A stretch of 64,000 nucleotides of DNA from VAZQ01 sp963756715. Its GTDB lineage: Bacteria > Pseudomonadota > Alphaproteobacteria > Rhizobiales > Xanthobacteraceae. Numbering within the stretch: position 1 is the first letter of the stretch; each line of letters starts with the position of its first letter. The translations under genes and the position numbers were made by a program. Positions 57,529 through 64,000 of the stretch are shown here, piece by piece. The DNA lies in the NCBI GenBank assembly GCA_963756715.1, contig CAVWOV010000033.1, positions 1 to 64,000 of the forward strand, written 5' to 3'. Below the pieces are notes generated by a model. The model saw only the letters and a program-made list of their open reading frames with translations. It searched no databases and was not told where the DNA came from.

Positions 57529-58583
57529 ATGCGTACGTATGAACGTTTTCTTGTCGCCCTTACGCTGGTGTCCTGGTGCGCTTCGGGCGCCGCTGGACAA
57601 ACGCCGCCGGACGCGCCCGAAAGAGCGGCGCCATCGCCGGTCGAGCCGGGAGCGCTGCCGCAGCCATCGACCGCCGATCCGGAACCGCAACCGGATACAT
57701 CCGGCGACGAAGCACCGGAATCAGACGCCACCGTCGAGAAGGAGCCAGCCGCCGCCGCGAGAGGGGAAGGCGCCGGCGCCCGATCCGCGCGAGTCGATGT
57801 GCCTGCTGATCGAAGTCGGCGGCGCGGGCCCACGATCTGCCGCTGGAGTTCTTCGCCCGCGTGATCTGGCAGGAGAGCCGCTTCCAGGCCAATGCGGTCG
57901 GTCCGGTCACCCGCAGCGGCGCCCGCGCGCAGGGGATCGCGCAGTTCATGCCCGGCACCGCCGCCGAGCGCCGGCTGCTCGATCCGTTCGATCCGGTGCA
58001 GGCGCTGCCGAAATCAGCCGAATTCCTGCGTGAGTTGCGTGAACAGTTCGGCAATCTCGGCCTCGCGGCCGCCGCCTACAATGCCGGGCCACAGCGCGTG
58101 CGCGGCTGGATGTCAGGATCGCGGACACTGCCCGGCGAAACCCGCCGCTACGTGCTGGCGATCACCGGCACACCGGTCGACGATTGGGCGAAGGGCGCGA
58201 AAGGCGAACCCGGCCAGCCGGGGCAGCCGAATTGCCGGCAGTTGATGGCGCTGTTGCGGCGCGCGCCGAACCCGTTCGTCGAAAAGCTGCAGGAGCGGAT
58301 CAATCTGGTGGCCGCCAGCCCCTGGGGCATCCAGCTCAGCGCCGGCTTCTCGCGCGACCGCGCGCTCTCGTCCTATGCGACCATGGCGAAGCGCTATGGC
58401 GAGGTGCTGGAAGGACGCGATCCGAGCATATTGAGCTCCGTCCTGCGTAGCCGCGGCACCCGGCCGTTCTATCAAGTGCGGGTCGGCGCGCAGACCCGCG
58501 CCGACGCCAACACGCTTTGCACCAAAATCCAGCGTGCCGGCGGTGCCTGCCTGGTGCTGCGCAACAAGGGCGTGGCGAATTGA
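57529..58583 (+). CDS. Lytic transglycosylase (SLT domain) with C-terminal SPOR-like region, two frameshifts
   Basis: MRTYERFLVALTLVSWCASG is a signal peptide, followed by a long Pro/Glu-rich linker. Indels near 57770 and 57830 are needed to read DPRESMCLLIEVGGAG and LEFFARVIWQESRFQANAVG. The latter holds the catalytic Glu of the SLT motif (QESRF). ARAQGIAQFMPGTAAER and NLGLAAAAYNAGPQRVRGWM complete the SLT fold. The C-terminal FYQVRVGAQTRADANTLCTK, then IQRAGGACLVL, resembles a SPOR peptidoglycan-binding domain. It acts in the periplasm on glycan strands. A terminator hairpin lies 50 bases downstream. Confidence 0.85.
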
Positions 58584-58634
58584 ATGTGCGCCGCGAGCGG
58601 CGCGTAGACGCTAACTCTATGCCCCAAAAAGCGA

Positions 58635-58696
58635 AAACCCCGCCGGGGGGAGGCGGGGTTTCCAGAGGGGTCGGATTGTCGGGGGGACAACAATCC
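58635..58696. terminator. Two adjacent hairpins, bidirectional terminator candidate
   Basis: First stem AAACCCCGCC/GGCGGGGTTT (58635-58661) is perfect. On the minus strand it is followed by TTTTCGCTTTTT, a good rho-independent tail for the yraN transcript; on the plus strand it ends the transglycosylase transcript. A second, weaker stem GGATTGT/ACAATCC covers 58673-58696. Confidence 0.7.
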
Positions 58697-58826
58697 GTGG
58701 GGGTTGATAGCTATTAGACGCGCGAGAACCGAAAAGGTTCAACGGTCGGCAAATTTTCTTTTACCTTAAATTGCTCGGCTTTGTTCTCGTTTTGGTCCTT
58801 GAGCATTCGCTGCTTACCACGATTGT

Positions 58827-59237
58827 TCAGCGGCCGGCGTCGAATGCCGCGGTGATATGCTGGGGCATGCGGCCGGGCGCCACCAGCATGGCGTCGAACC
58901 GGATGTCCCGGACGCGATCGTCGGCGTGCTGGGCAAGCCAGACTTCGGCCGCCGCGACGATCCGGGCGCGTTGTCGTTCAGTGACCGACCAGGCGGCGTC
59001 ATCGAGCCGTTCGCGCGCTTTCACCTCGACGAACACCAGGAGGCCGCGGCGGCGGGCGACAATATCGATCTCCCCGACCGGGCTCTTCCAGCGCCGGGCC
59101 AGAATGCGGAACCCCTTCGCGACCAGCAGGGCGGCGGCCCGGCTTTCCGCCGAAATCCCGGTGCGAAACGCCACCTGGCGCGCCGGGCTGGGGCCTCGAC
59201 CGCCGACGGGGCTTGGTCGCGGCCGCTCATTCGCCAT
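58827..59237 (-). CDS. yraN: UPF0102 family protein YraN
   Basis: 136 residues. The restriction-endonuclease-like core is visible: AESRAAALLVAKGFRILARR, SPVGEIDIVARRRGLLVFVE then VKAR, with the acidic/Gln-type catalytic positions Glu-x-Asp and Glu-x-Lys. QRARIVAAAEVWLAQH follows. A nuclease role (Holliday-junction-like) is inferred for the family. AAGGA lies about 8 bases upstream of the ATG, squeezed between the start and the first palindromic cassette (59254-59419). It follows rsmI in the usual order. Intact. Confidence 0.92.
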   Translation of the reverse strand: MANERPRPSPVGGRGPSPARQVAFRTGISAESRAAALLVAKGFRILARRWKSPVGEIDIVARRRGLLVFVEVKARERLDDAAWSVTERQRARIVAAAEVWLAQHADDRVRDIRFDAMLVAPGRMPQHITAAFDAGR

Positions 59238-59253
59238 GCCGGCGGTCCTTCGC

Positions 59254-59419
59254 CTAGTGTCCCGGTTCCGACGCTTGTATCCCTTTCCGAGAGCGCGTTT
59301 ACAAGCGTCGGAACCAAAGGGACACTAGCAACTCTATGATTCTGGTGCGGCTTTGGATTTGACGTTCCTACAAAGGACTCGCGGCAACGCTGGTAGGAAC
59401 GTCAAGTCCGCCGCACCAG
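59254..59419. repeat. Double-hairpin palindromic cassette, copy A
   Basis: Hairpin 1 (59254-59328): left arm CTAGTGTCCC then GGTTCCGACGCTTGTA, right arm the exact complement with an extra AAA, giving a 26-base-pair stem with one three-base bulge and a 20-base loop. Hairpin 2 (59342-59419): CTGGTGCGGC, TTT bulge, GGATTTGACGTTCCTAC, paired with one G-T wobble to its right arm. Hairpin 2 is an inverted version of hairpin 1. A 13-base spacer CAACTCTATGATT separates them. The right arm contains the last five codons and stop of rsmI. The left edge is 16 bases upstream of the yraN ATG. Confidence 0.88.
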
Positions 59420-60340
59420 CGCAAGCGCGCGCTGATAAACCTCGCGCCGCGGATGGCCGGTGGCGGCGGCGATTTCCGCGACGGCCTCCTTCACGGAGAC
59501 GCGCTCGAGCGCATTGCGCAACAGGGTATCGAGTTCGGCGGCACCGATGTTGTCCGCATCCCGGTCGGGTGGGCCGACCACGATGACGATCTCGCCGCGC
59601 GGCTCCGCCGCCGTTGCGTAGTCACGGGCGAGCGTCGCGAGGTCGCCGCGGCGGACCTCCTCGTACAGCTTGGTGAGTTCGCGGCAGATCGCGGCCTCGC
59701 GCGGGCCAAGCCCGGCGGCGAGGTCGGCGAGCGCGGCCGCAAGGCGCGGCCCGGTCTCGAACAGCACGAGCGTCACCGGAATGCGGCTCAACTCGGCGAT
59801 GCGGGCGCGCCGCTGCCCCTCTTTTCCCGGCAGAAATCCCTCGAACAGGAAGCGATCGGTCGGCAGTCCGGCAACCGTGAGGGCGGCGAGCACCGCGGAT
59901 GCGCCGGGCGCCGCCGTAATGCCGTAGCCCGAAGCCTGTGCTTCGCGCACCAGCTTGAATCCCGGGTCGGAGACCAGCGGCGTGCCGGCATCCGACACCA
60001 GCGCGACGGCCGCACCCGCGGCAAGGCGGGCGAGCAGCTTCGGGCGCGCCTCGGCGGCGTTGTGATCGTGGTAGGGCATGAGCGGCGCGGCAATCCCATA
60101 GTGATTGAGAAGCTTGCCGGTCACCCGTGTGTCCTCGCAGGCGATCAGGTCGGCCGCCGCCAGCACCTCGAGCGCCCGCACGGTGATGTCGCGTAAATTG
60201 CCGATCGGCGTGGCGACCAGGTAGAGGCCGCCGGCCAGCGCTGGTGCCGTGACCGACTGGCCCTGCAGCAGGTAGCTCCCGCGGGTGGCGCGGTCGCGGC
60301 TGGTCGGGGGAGTTGGCCCCTCGGAGGCAGGCTGGCGCAT
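59402..60340 (-). CDS. rsmI: 16S rRNA 2'-O-methyltransferase RsmI
   Basis: 312 residues. Methylates the 2'-OH of C1402. GGLYLVATPIGNLRDITVRA opens the tetrapyrrole-methylase fold, followed by ACEDTRVTGKLLNHYG, LVSDAGTPLVSDPGFKLVRE and AAPGASAVLAALTVAGLPTD. FEGFLPGKEGQRRARI and the C-terminal AAATGHPRREVYQRALAL are typical. The N-terminal 30 residues precede the usual start and may be untranslated. A truncated copy of the palindromic repeat lies 8 bases upstream of the ATG, and the 3' end lies inside copy A. Intact. Confidence 0.94.
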   Translation of the reverse strand: MRQPASEGPTPPTSRDRATRGSYLLQGQSVTAPALAGGLYLVATPIGNLRDITVRALEVLAAADLIACEDTRVTGKLLNHYGIAAPLMPYHDHNAAEARPKLLARLAAGAAVALVSDAGTPLVSDPGFKLVREAQASGYGITAAPGASAVLAALTVAGLPTDRFLFEGFLPGKEGQRRARIAELSRIPVTLVLFETGPRLAAALADLAAGLGPREAAICRELTKLYEEVRRGDLATLARDYATAAEPRGEIVIVVGPPDRDADNIGAAELDTLLRNALERVSVKEAVAEIAAATGHPRREVYQRALALVRRT

Positions 60341-60347
60341 CGGGGCA

Positions 60348-60376
60348 CTCTAACATTCGCATCCCGTTTCGGCGGG
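60348..60376. repeat. Truncated copy of the palindromic repeat (half of hairpin 1)
   Basis: CTCTAACATTCGCATCCCGT followed by TTCGGCGGGC closely matches the left inner arm and loop of copy B hairpin 1 (63504-63532). The right arm is missing, so it cannot form the full stem. It lies immediately upstream of the rsmI start on the minus strand and 180 bases upstream of the PBP-activator gene. Confidence 0.65.
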
Positions 60377-60555
60377 CTCTTTCTGCCGGCGGCGAGGTGT
60401 GGCGAGCGAAGGCCAAATCCGCTCTCCTGCCGGTCGCCGCGCCCCCTCGTCACGGGCCGAAGAATTCGCCATACTTATCATCCAGTTAATGGGCGACAAT
60501 GCAGGACGGCTGTTGTAGAATGAGGACGGCGTTGGGCTGTGGTGGAGACGCCTTG

Positions 60556-61765
60556 ATGTATCGAGCATTGCAGGCGTGGCGTTCCGCGCGCGCGGTTCGC
60601 GCTGCGCCGTGGGCTGGATTTGTTGTCGCCGCTTTTCTGCTTGGCGGCTGCGGAGGCAATGTCTCGTTCGAAAACATCTTCGGCAACCAGCCCGCCGCAC
60701 CGGCTCAGCCGGGCACCAATATCGGGACCGGTCAAGTCAAAGTCGGATTGATCCTGCCACTGTCGGCGGTCGGGAATGCGTCGGTCGCCGCGCAGTCGAT
60801 GCGCAATGCCGCCGAAATGGCGCTGGCGGAATTCAGCAATCCCGACATCCAGCTCCTCGTCAAGGATGACGGTGGCAGCGCGGCCGGTGCACAACAAGCC
60901 GCGCAGCAGGCGCTCGACGAGGGCGCCGAGATCATCCTGGGTCCGCTCTTCGCGCTGACGGTGGGTCCGGTCGGCCAGGTGGCGCGTGCGCGCAAGGTCC
61001 CGGTCATTGCATTCTCGACCGATGCCAATGTCGCTTCACGCGGCGTCTATCTGTTGAGCTTCCTGCCGGAATCCGACGTTGATCGGATCATCGGCTACGC
61101 CGCCGGCCAGGGCAAACGCTCGTTCGCGGCGCTGGTGCCCGACAATGCCTACGGCACGGTGGCGGAAGCGGCGTTCAAGCAGGCGGTCGCGCGCCGCAAC
61201 GGCCGCGTCATTGCGCTGGAACGCTATCCGCTCGACCGTAGCTCGCATGGAGGGACCTGCGCGGACCGTCGCGCAGGCGGCGGCGCGCGCCGATGCGATC
61301 TTTATTCCGGACGGCGCCGATGCGGTCACCTCGGTGGTGCGAACCTTGATCGCCAGCGGTCTCGATACCAAGAAGGTGCAACTGCTCGGCACCGGCTTGT
61401 GGGAGGACGCGCAGATATTCTCCAATCCGCAGCTCGACGGCGCCTGGTATGCCGGCCCCGATTCCGCTGGCTTCCGCGCTTTCTCGGCCCGCTACCGCAC
61501 CCGCTACGGCCAGGATCCGGTGCGCACTGCTTCGCTCGCTTATGACGCCGTCGCGCTCATCGCGGCGCTCACCAAGACGCAAGGCAAGCAGCGCTTCTCC
61601 GAGGAAATCCTGACCAACTCCTCGGGCTTCACCGGGATCGACGGGCTGTTCCGCTTCCGTCCCGACGGCACCAACCAGCGCGGCCTCTCGGTGATGCGGG
61701 TCACTCCGACCGGCGGCCAGGTGATCAGCCCGCCGCCCAAGGCGTTTGGCGGTTCGGCCACCTGA
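60556..61765 (+). CDS. Penicillin-binding protein activator (LpoA/LppC-like periplasmic-binding lipoprotein), one frameshift
   Basis: ATG at 60556 with GGAG about nine bases upstream. The lipobox ends FLLGGC (Cys about 32). The receptor fold follows: VKVGLILPLSAVGNASVAAQ, EIILGPLFALTVGPVGQVAR and IAFSTDANVASRGVYLLSFL. The frame breaks near 61250, and the C-terminal lobe (VQLLGTGLWEDAQIFSNPQL, TASLAYDAVALIAALTKTQG) ends at 61765. About 403 residues. Homologues activate PBP1a at the outer membrane; the alphaproteobacterial version is assigned by fold and by its position next to rsmI-yraN. Confidence 0.87.
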
Positions 61766-62082
61766 CGTGGAGAATGTCACGCCGGCCCCGATGTGCCAAA
61801 GCATGATGATTTTAAATCGCAGCCAGTTGCCAGAATTGGCGTGTATGCACCACTCCCCTTAAAAAGGGGAGGGTGGGAGGGGATCGGTTTACTGGCGCAA
61901 GATTTGATCCCCTCCCGGAGCGCTTTGGCGCTCCGACCGTCCCGCTTTTCAAGGGGAGGTGACCGCGTGCACGGCAGTTAGCGTGAGTCAACACGCGAAC
62001 TCATCCTGCTCCAGGGTCAGGATCCATGTAAACGAACTGAACAAACTTGGATGACGACTTCGAGCCTCAGAACGGAACTCGA
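61766..62082. other. Convergent intergenic region with a complex palindromic repeat
   Basis: About 317 bases between two convergent genes with no coding signal. It contains the mosaic of hairpins at 61853-61960, which probably ends transcription from both sides. Confidence 0.5.
61853..61960. repeat. Mosaic intergenic palindrome (CTCCCCTT...AAGGGGAG type)
   Basis: Three nested stems: CTCCCCTT/AAGGGGAG (61853-61871), GGGAGGGGATC/GATCCCCTCCC (61875-61916), GGAGCGC/GCGCTCC (61917-61934), and a closing CTTTTCAAGGGGAG that echoes the left end. Such Ter/REP-like mosaics are common between convergent genes in Rhizobiales. Confidence 0.7.
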
Positions 62083-62736
62083 TCAGCCGGCCGGAGCCTT
62101 GCCGGTGTTAACCACCGCTTGAGCATCGAAAGCCCGCTTGTAGGCGGGCCGCGCCTCGCCGCGCGCGACATACGCGGCCAGGTTCGGATATTCGTCCAGA
62201 ATGCCCGACGATTTCAGCCTGAGCAGCACCGACACCATCAGCAAGTCGCCCGCGCTGAACGCACCATCGAGCCAGTCGGCATCGCCCAGACGAGCAGAAA
62301 GTTGGTCCAGCCGGTTACGGATGCGATCCTCGACCAGAGGCAGGCGCTCCTGACTCCAGGGCTTATCGCCCTCCAGGAGTTTGGCGGTGGTAAGTTCGAG
62401 GATCGGCGGCTCCACCGTGTTGAGAGCGGCAAACATCCATGTGATCGCGCGCGCCCGCGCATCGGCATCGTCCGGCAGCAGGCCCGCATGGCGCTCGGCG
62501 ATATGGAAGACGATTGATCCTGTCTCGAACAGGGCGAGATCGCCCTCCTCATAGGTCGGAATCTGACCGAAGGGATGAAGCGCCAGATGCGCGGGCTCCT
62601 TCATCGCACGAAACGAAACAAGCCGAACCTCGTAGGATTGGCCCACTTCTTCAAGCGCCCAGCGAACACGCGTATCGCGCGCCAGTCCCTTGCCGCCATC
62701 GGGTGACCGTTCAAAGGCGGTAATCGTGATGGTCAT
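62083..62736 (-). CDS. Glutathione S-transferase family protein
   Basis: 217 residues. The thioredoxin-like N-domain shows RDTRVRWALEEVGQSYEVRL, the cis-Pro in FGQIPTYEEGDLALFETGSI, and the C-terminal helical domain VEDRIRNRLDQLSARLGDAD with the capping DWLDGAFSAGDLLMVSVLLR. Active-site residue is not obvious (Ser/Thr near RSPDG). Detoxification or redox role is inferred from family only. It lies between the PBP-activator and reductase genes. Intact. Confidence 0.9.
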   Translation of the reverse strand: MTITITAFERSPDGGKGLARDTRVRWALEEVGQSYEVRLVSFRAMKEPAHLALHPFGQIPTYEEGDLALFETGSIVFHIAERHAGLLPDDADARARAITWMFAALNTVEPPILELTTAKLLEGDKPWSQERLPLVEDRIRNRLDQLSARLGDADWLDGAFSAGDLLMVSVLLRLKSSGILDEYPNLAAYVARGEARPAYKRAFDAQAVVNTGKAPAG

Positions 62737-62888
62737 CGTGAGGCTCCTCCTTCGCCAAAATCATCGGCTGCGGGGCCGGTAAGCTGTCAAAACAAGTTCA
62801 CCGAGATTGGAGACGAACCCGGTCCATGTCTGGCTTGTCCGAAAGCGGACCTGACGCGTCGGCGCAGTCCGTCGGGCGGGTTGCGTGA

Positions 62889-63419
62889 TTAAGCAGGAAC
62901 GTACGTCAATCTCATCGCGTCCTCGCCGATCAGATCGCTGGCCACAAGGCGGAGCGGCGGCCGGGGGCCGGCGAAGAATGGCTTGCCGCGACCAAGCACG
63001 ACGGGGCGGAAGTAGAGTCGATACTCATCGATAAGACCGGGGTCGGTCAGGCTTCGTGCCAGGTCCGGTCCGCCAACTGCAATCTCCCCAACGAGTTCGG
63101 CCTTCAGCCCACGTATCACCGCCTCGATGTCACCCGCGACAAGTGTGGCGTTGGGGCCGACCGACTTCAGCGAGCGCGACACGACCCACTTCGGTTGGCT
63201 TCGCCACGCCGCCGCGAAGTCGCGTTCATCCGCGCCCCACTCAGGATGGTCCTCGTCCCAATAGCGCATGACCTCGTACAAGCGGCGGCCGTACACACTG
63301 CCGGCCAGGCCGCGCACGTGCTCTATCCAGTGACGAAAGAGCGCGGGACCTGGCGCAAATTCCTGATGGTCGACATAGCCGTCCAGGGACTGGTTCATTC
63401 CGAAGACGAGCCTAGCCAT
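62889..63419 (-). CDS. RibD C-terminal/dihydrofolate reductase-like family protein
   Basis: 176 residues. MARLVFGMNQSLDGYVDHQE is the YwjB/DHFR-like opening. VYGRRLYEVMRYWDEDHPEW and KWVVSRSLKSVGPNATLVAG continue it, then the NADPH-binding GEIAVGGPDLARSLTDPGLI and YRLYFRPVVLGRGKPFF. The family reduces pyrimidine- or pterin-like substrates with NADPH; this clade is uncharacterised. Copy B of the palindromic cassette lies 73 bases upstream of its start. Intact. Confidence 0.87.
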   Translation of the reverse strand: MARLVFGMNQSLDGYVDHQEFAPGPALFRHWIEHVRGLAGSVYGRRLYEVMRYWDEDHPEWGADERDFAAAWRSQPKWVVSRSLKSVGPNATLVAGDIEAVIRGLKAELVGEIAVGGPDLARSLTDPGLIDEYRLYFRPVVLGRGKPFFAGPRPPLRLVASDLIGEDAMRLTYVPA

Positions 63420-63491
63420 GCTGCAAAATCTCCACCCCGGGTTCTTCAGAATAGCATGCGCGATTATGCAGAGAGGTTGGCCGCAAACTGG

Positions 63492-63658
63492 CTAGTGGTC
63501 CGATTCTAACATTCGCACCCCTTTTCGGCGGGCAATTTTGCGAATGTTAGAATTAAAGGACCACTAGCAACTATAAGTACTAGTGGAGTTTTGGATTTGA
63601 CATTCGCTTCGTGGACTCGCGGCGAGGCGGGTAGCGAATGTCAAATCCACTCCACTAG
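63492..63658. repeat. Double-hairpin palindromic cassette, copy B
   Basis: Hairpin 1 (63492-63567): CTAGTGGTCC then GATTCTAACATTCGCA, right arm complementary with one G-T pair and an extra AAA at the same place as copy A, loop 21 bases. Hairpin 2 (63580-63658): CTAGTGGAGT, TTT bulge, GGATTTGACATTCGCT, perfectly paired to its right arm. The 12-base spacer CAACTATAAGTA matches copy A in part. Both inner stems share ACATTCGC, so arms of the two hairpins can exchange partners. It lies between the hemW stop and the reductase start. Confidence 0.88.
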
Positions 63659-63692
63659 GATGGCGGATGAATCTGTGGTTATCGCCCCCGCT

Positions 63693-64000
63693 CTACGCCG
63701 CGAGATCGGCCACCACCGCATCGAGCAGCGGAAAGCCCGCGAGCGTGACCCGAAGCATGCCGTTGGCGGTGGTCTCGACGGCGCCCTGCTCCTGCAGGAT
63801 CGCGACGCGTCGCGGATTGAGCGGCCGGCCGGAAAGCTCCGCGTAACGCGCCGGATCGATGCCCTCGGCGAGCCGAAGGCCCATCAGCAGAAACTCGTCC
63901 GCCCGCTCCTCGTGCGACAGCAACTCGTCGGTGACAACGCCGTGCCCGCTAGCTTCGACCCGCATCAGCCAGCTCTCCGGCCGCTTCTCGGTCGCAGTGG
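63693..64000 (-). CDS. hemW: Heme chaperone HemW (radical SAM), C-terminal fragment
   Basis: Only the last about 100 residues are inside the window; the gene continues past the right edge and the radical SAM CxxxCxxC motif is outside. Visible parts are ATEKRPESWLMRVEASGHGV, LSHEERADEFLLMGLRLAEG and the winged-helix end NPRRVAILQEQGAVETTANG, typical of the HemN_C domain of HemW (formerly HemN-like). HemW delivers heme to respiratory enzymes. Neighbour order (hemW, PBP activator, rsmI, yraN) is usual for this group, here with two insertions between. Confidence 0.83.
   Translation of the reverse strand, partial: TATEKRPESWLMRVEASGHGVVTDELLSHEERADEFLLMGLRLAEGIDPARYAELSGRPLNPRRVAILQEQGAVETTANGMLRVTLAGFPLLDAVVADLAA

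Noticed and set aside
59254..59419. Interpretation of the cassette as an integron attC site
   Set aside because: A bulged long hairpin is reminiscent, but the core GTTRRRY sites, an integrase and gene cassettes are not present.

Overview
The window is high-GC DNA of an alphaproteobacterium, most likely order Hyphomicrobiales (Rhizobiales), close to Bradyrhizobiaceae/Nitrobacteraceae or the Pseudolabrys group. Supporting this are the rsmB-htpX-DUF1674 and EVE-gpsA-tsaD-hemD-Mic60-hemY gene orders, two orphan Bug-type substrate-binding proteins, CO-dehydrogenase-family (coxMLS-like) genes, and small intergenic palindromes of the kind scattered through these genomes. This placement is inferred from protein character and gene order, not from a marker tree.

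Layout. 1-6.3 kb: rsmB (partial), htpX, an SDHAF4-like gene, a nuclease, an L,D-transpeptidase, a Uma2-like remnant and acs, many of them frameshifted. 6.5-9.1 kb: a Bug receptor, two tandem monoheme cytochromes and a DUF1761 membrane protein. 9.1-15.8 kb: an intact core block (EVE protein, gpsA, tsaD, hemD, Mic60 homologue, hemY, tRNA-Thr). 15.8-17.7 kb: a gene-poor stretch with small overlapping ORFs and a chemoreceptor pseudogene. 17.7-29.7 kb: gshB, a TsdA-like diheme cytochrome, a 2OG-Fe(II) oxygenase coupled to a second Bug receptor, an MFS exporter, a glutamine amidotransferase, an SDR/TerB pair, a TPR lipoprotein and an LplT-PlsC-ligase fusion.

30.4-38.5 kb: one co-directional cluster of a CoxG-like protein, a three-subunit molybdenum hydroxylase, a fumarate-reductase-type flavoprotein, a stand-alone 2Fe-2S protein and a UbiD decarboxylase. 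It looks like a catabolic module acting on one unidentified substrate. 38.7-43.7 kb: a peptidoglycan-binding protein, then an acrAB-type RND operon behind an operator-like palindrome, with acrB broken by many frameshifts and two stops. 43.9-52 kb: hydrolase, patatin, DUF4331, an enoyl-CoA hydratase overlapping an NDP-forming acyl-CoA synthetase, and a methyltransferase. 52.2-58.6 kb: GT2 glycosyltransferase, NUDIX hydrolase, polytopic membrane protein, cupin, esterase and lytic transglycosylase. 58.8-64 kb: yraN, rsmI, a PBP-activator lipoprotein, a GST, a RibD/DHFR-like reductase and the end of hemW.

The most unusual signal is a repeat between 59.25 and 63.66 kb. Two double-hairpin cassettes each hold two inverted copies of one long stem with a conserved three-base bulge, and the arms have diverged by paired substitutions so that base pairing is kept. 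A truncated third copy sits just upstream of rsmI. Single-base indels are frequent and uneven: about twenty genes are affected, while 9.1-15.7 kb and 30.4-36.9 kb are clean. I read most of these as sequence errors. acrB and the chemoreceptor also carry in-frame stops and may be true pseudogenes.
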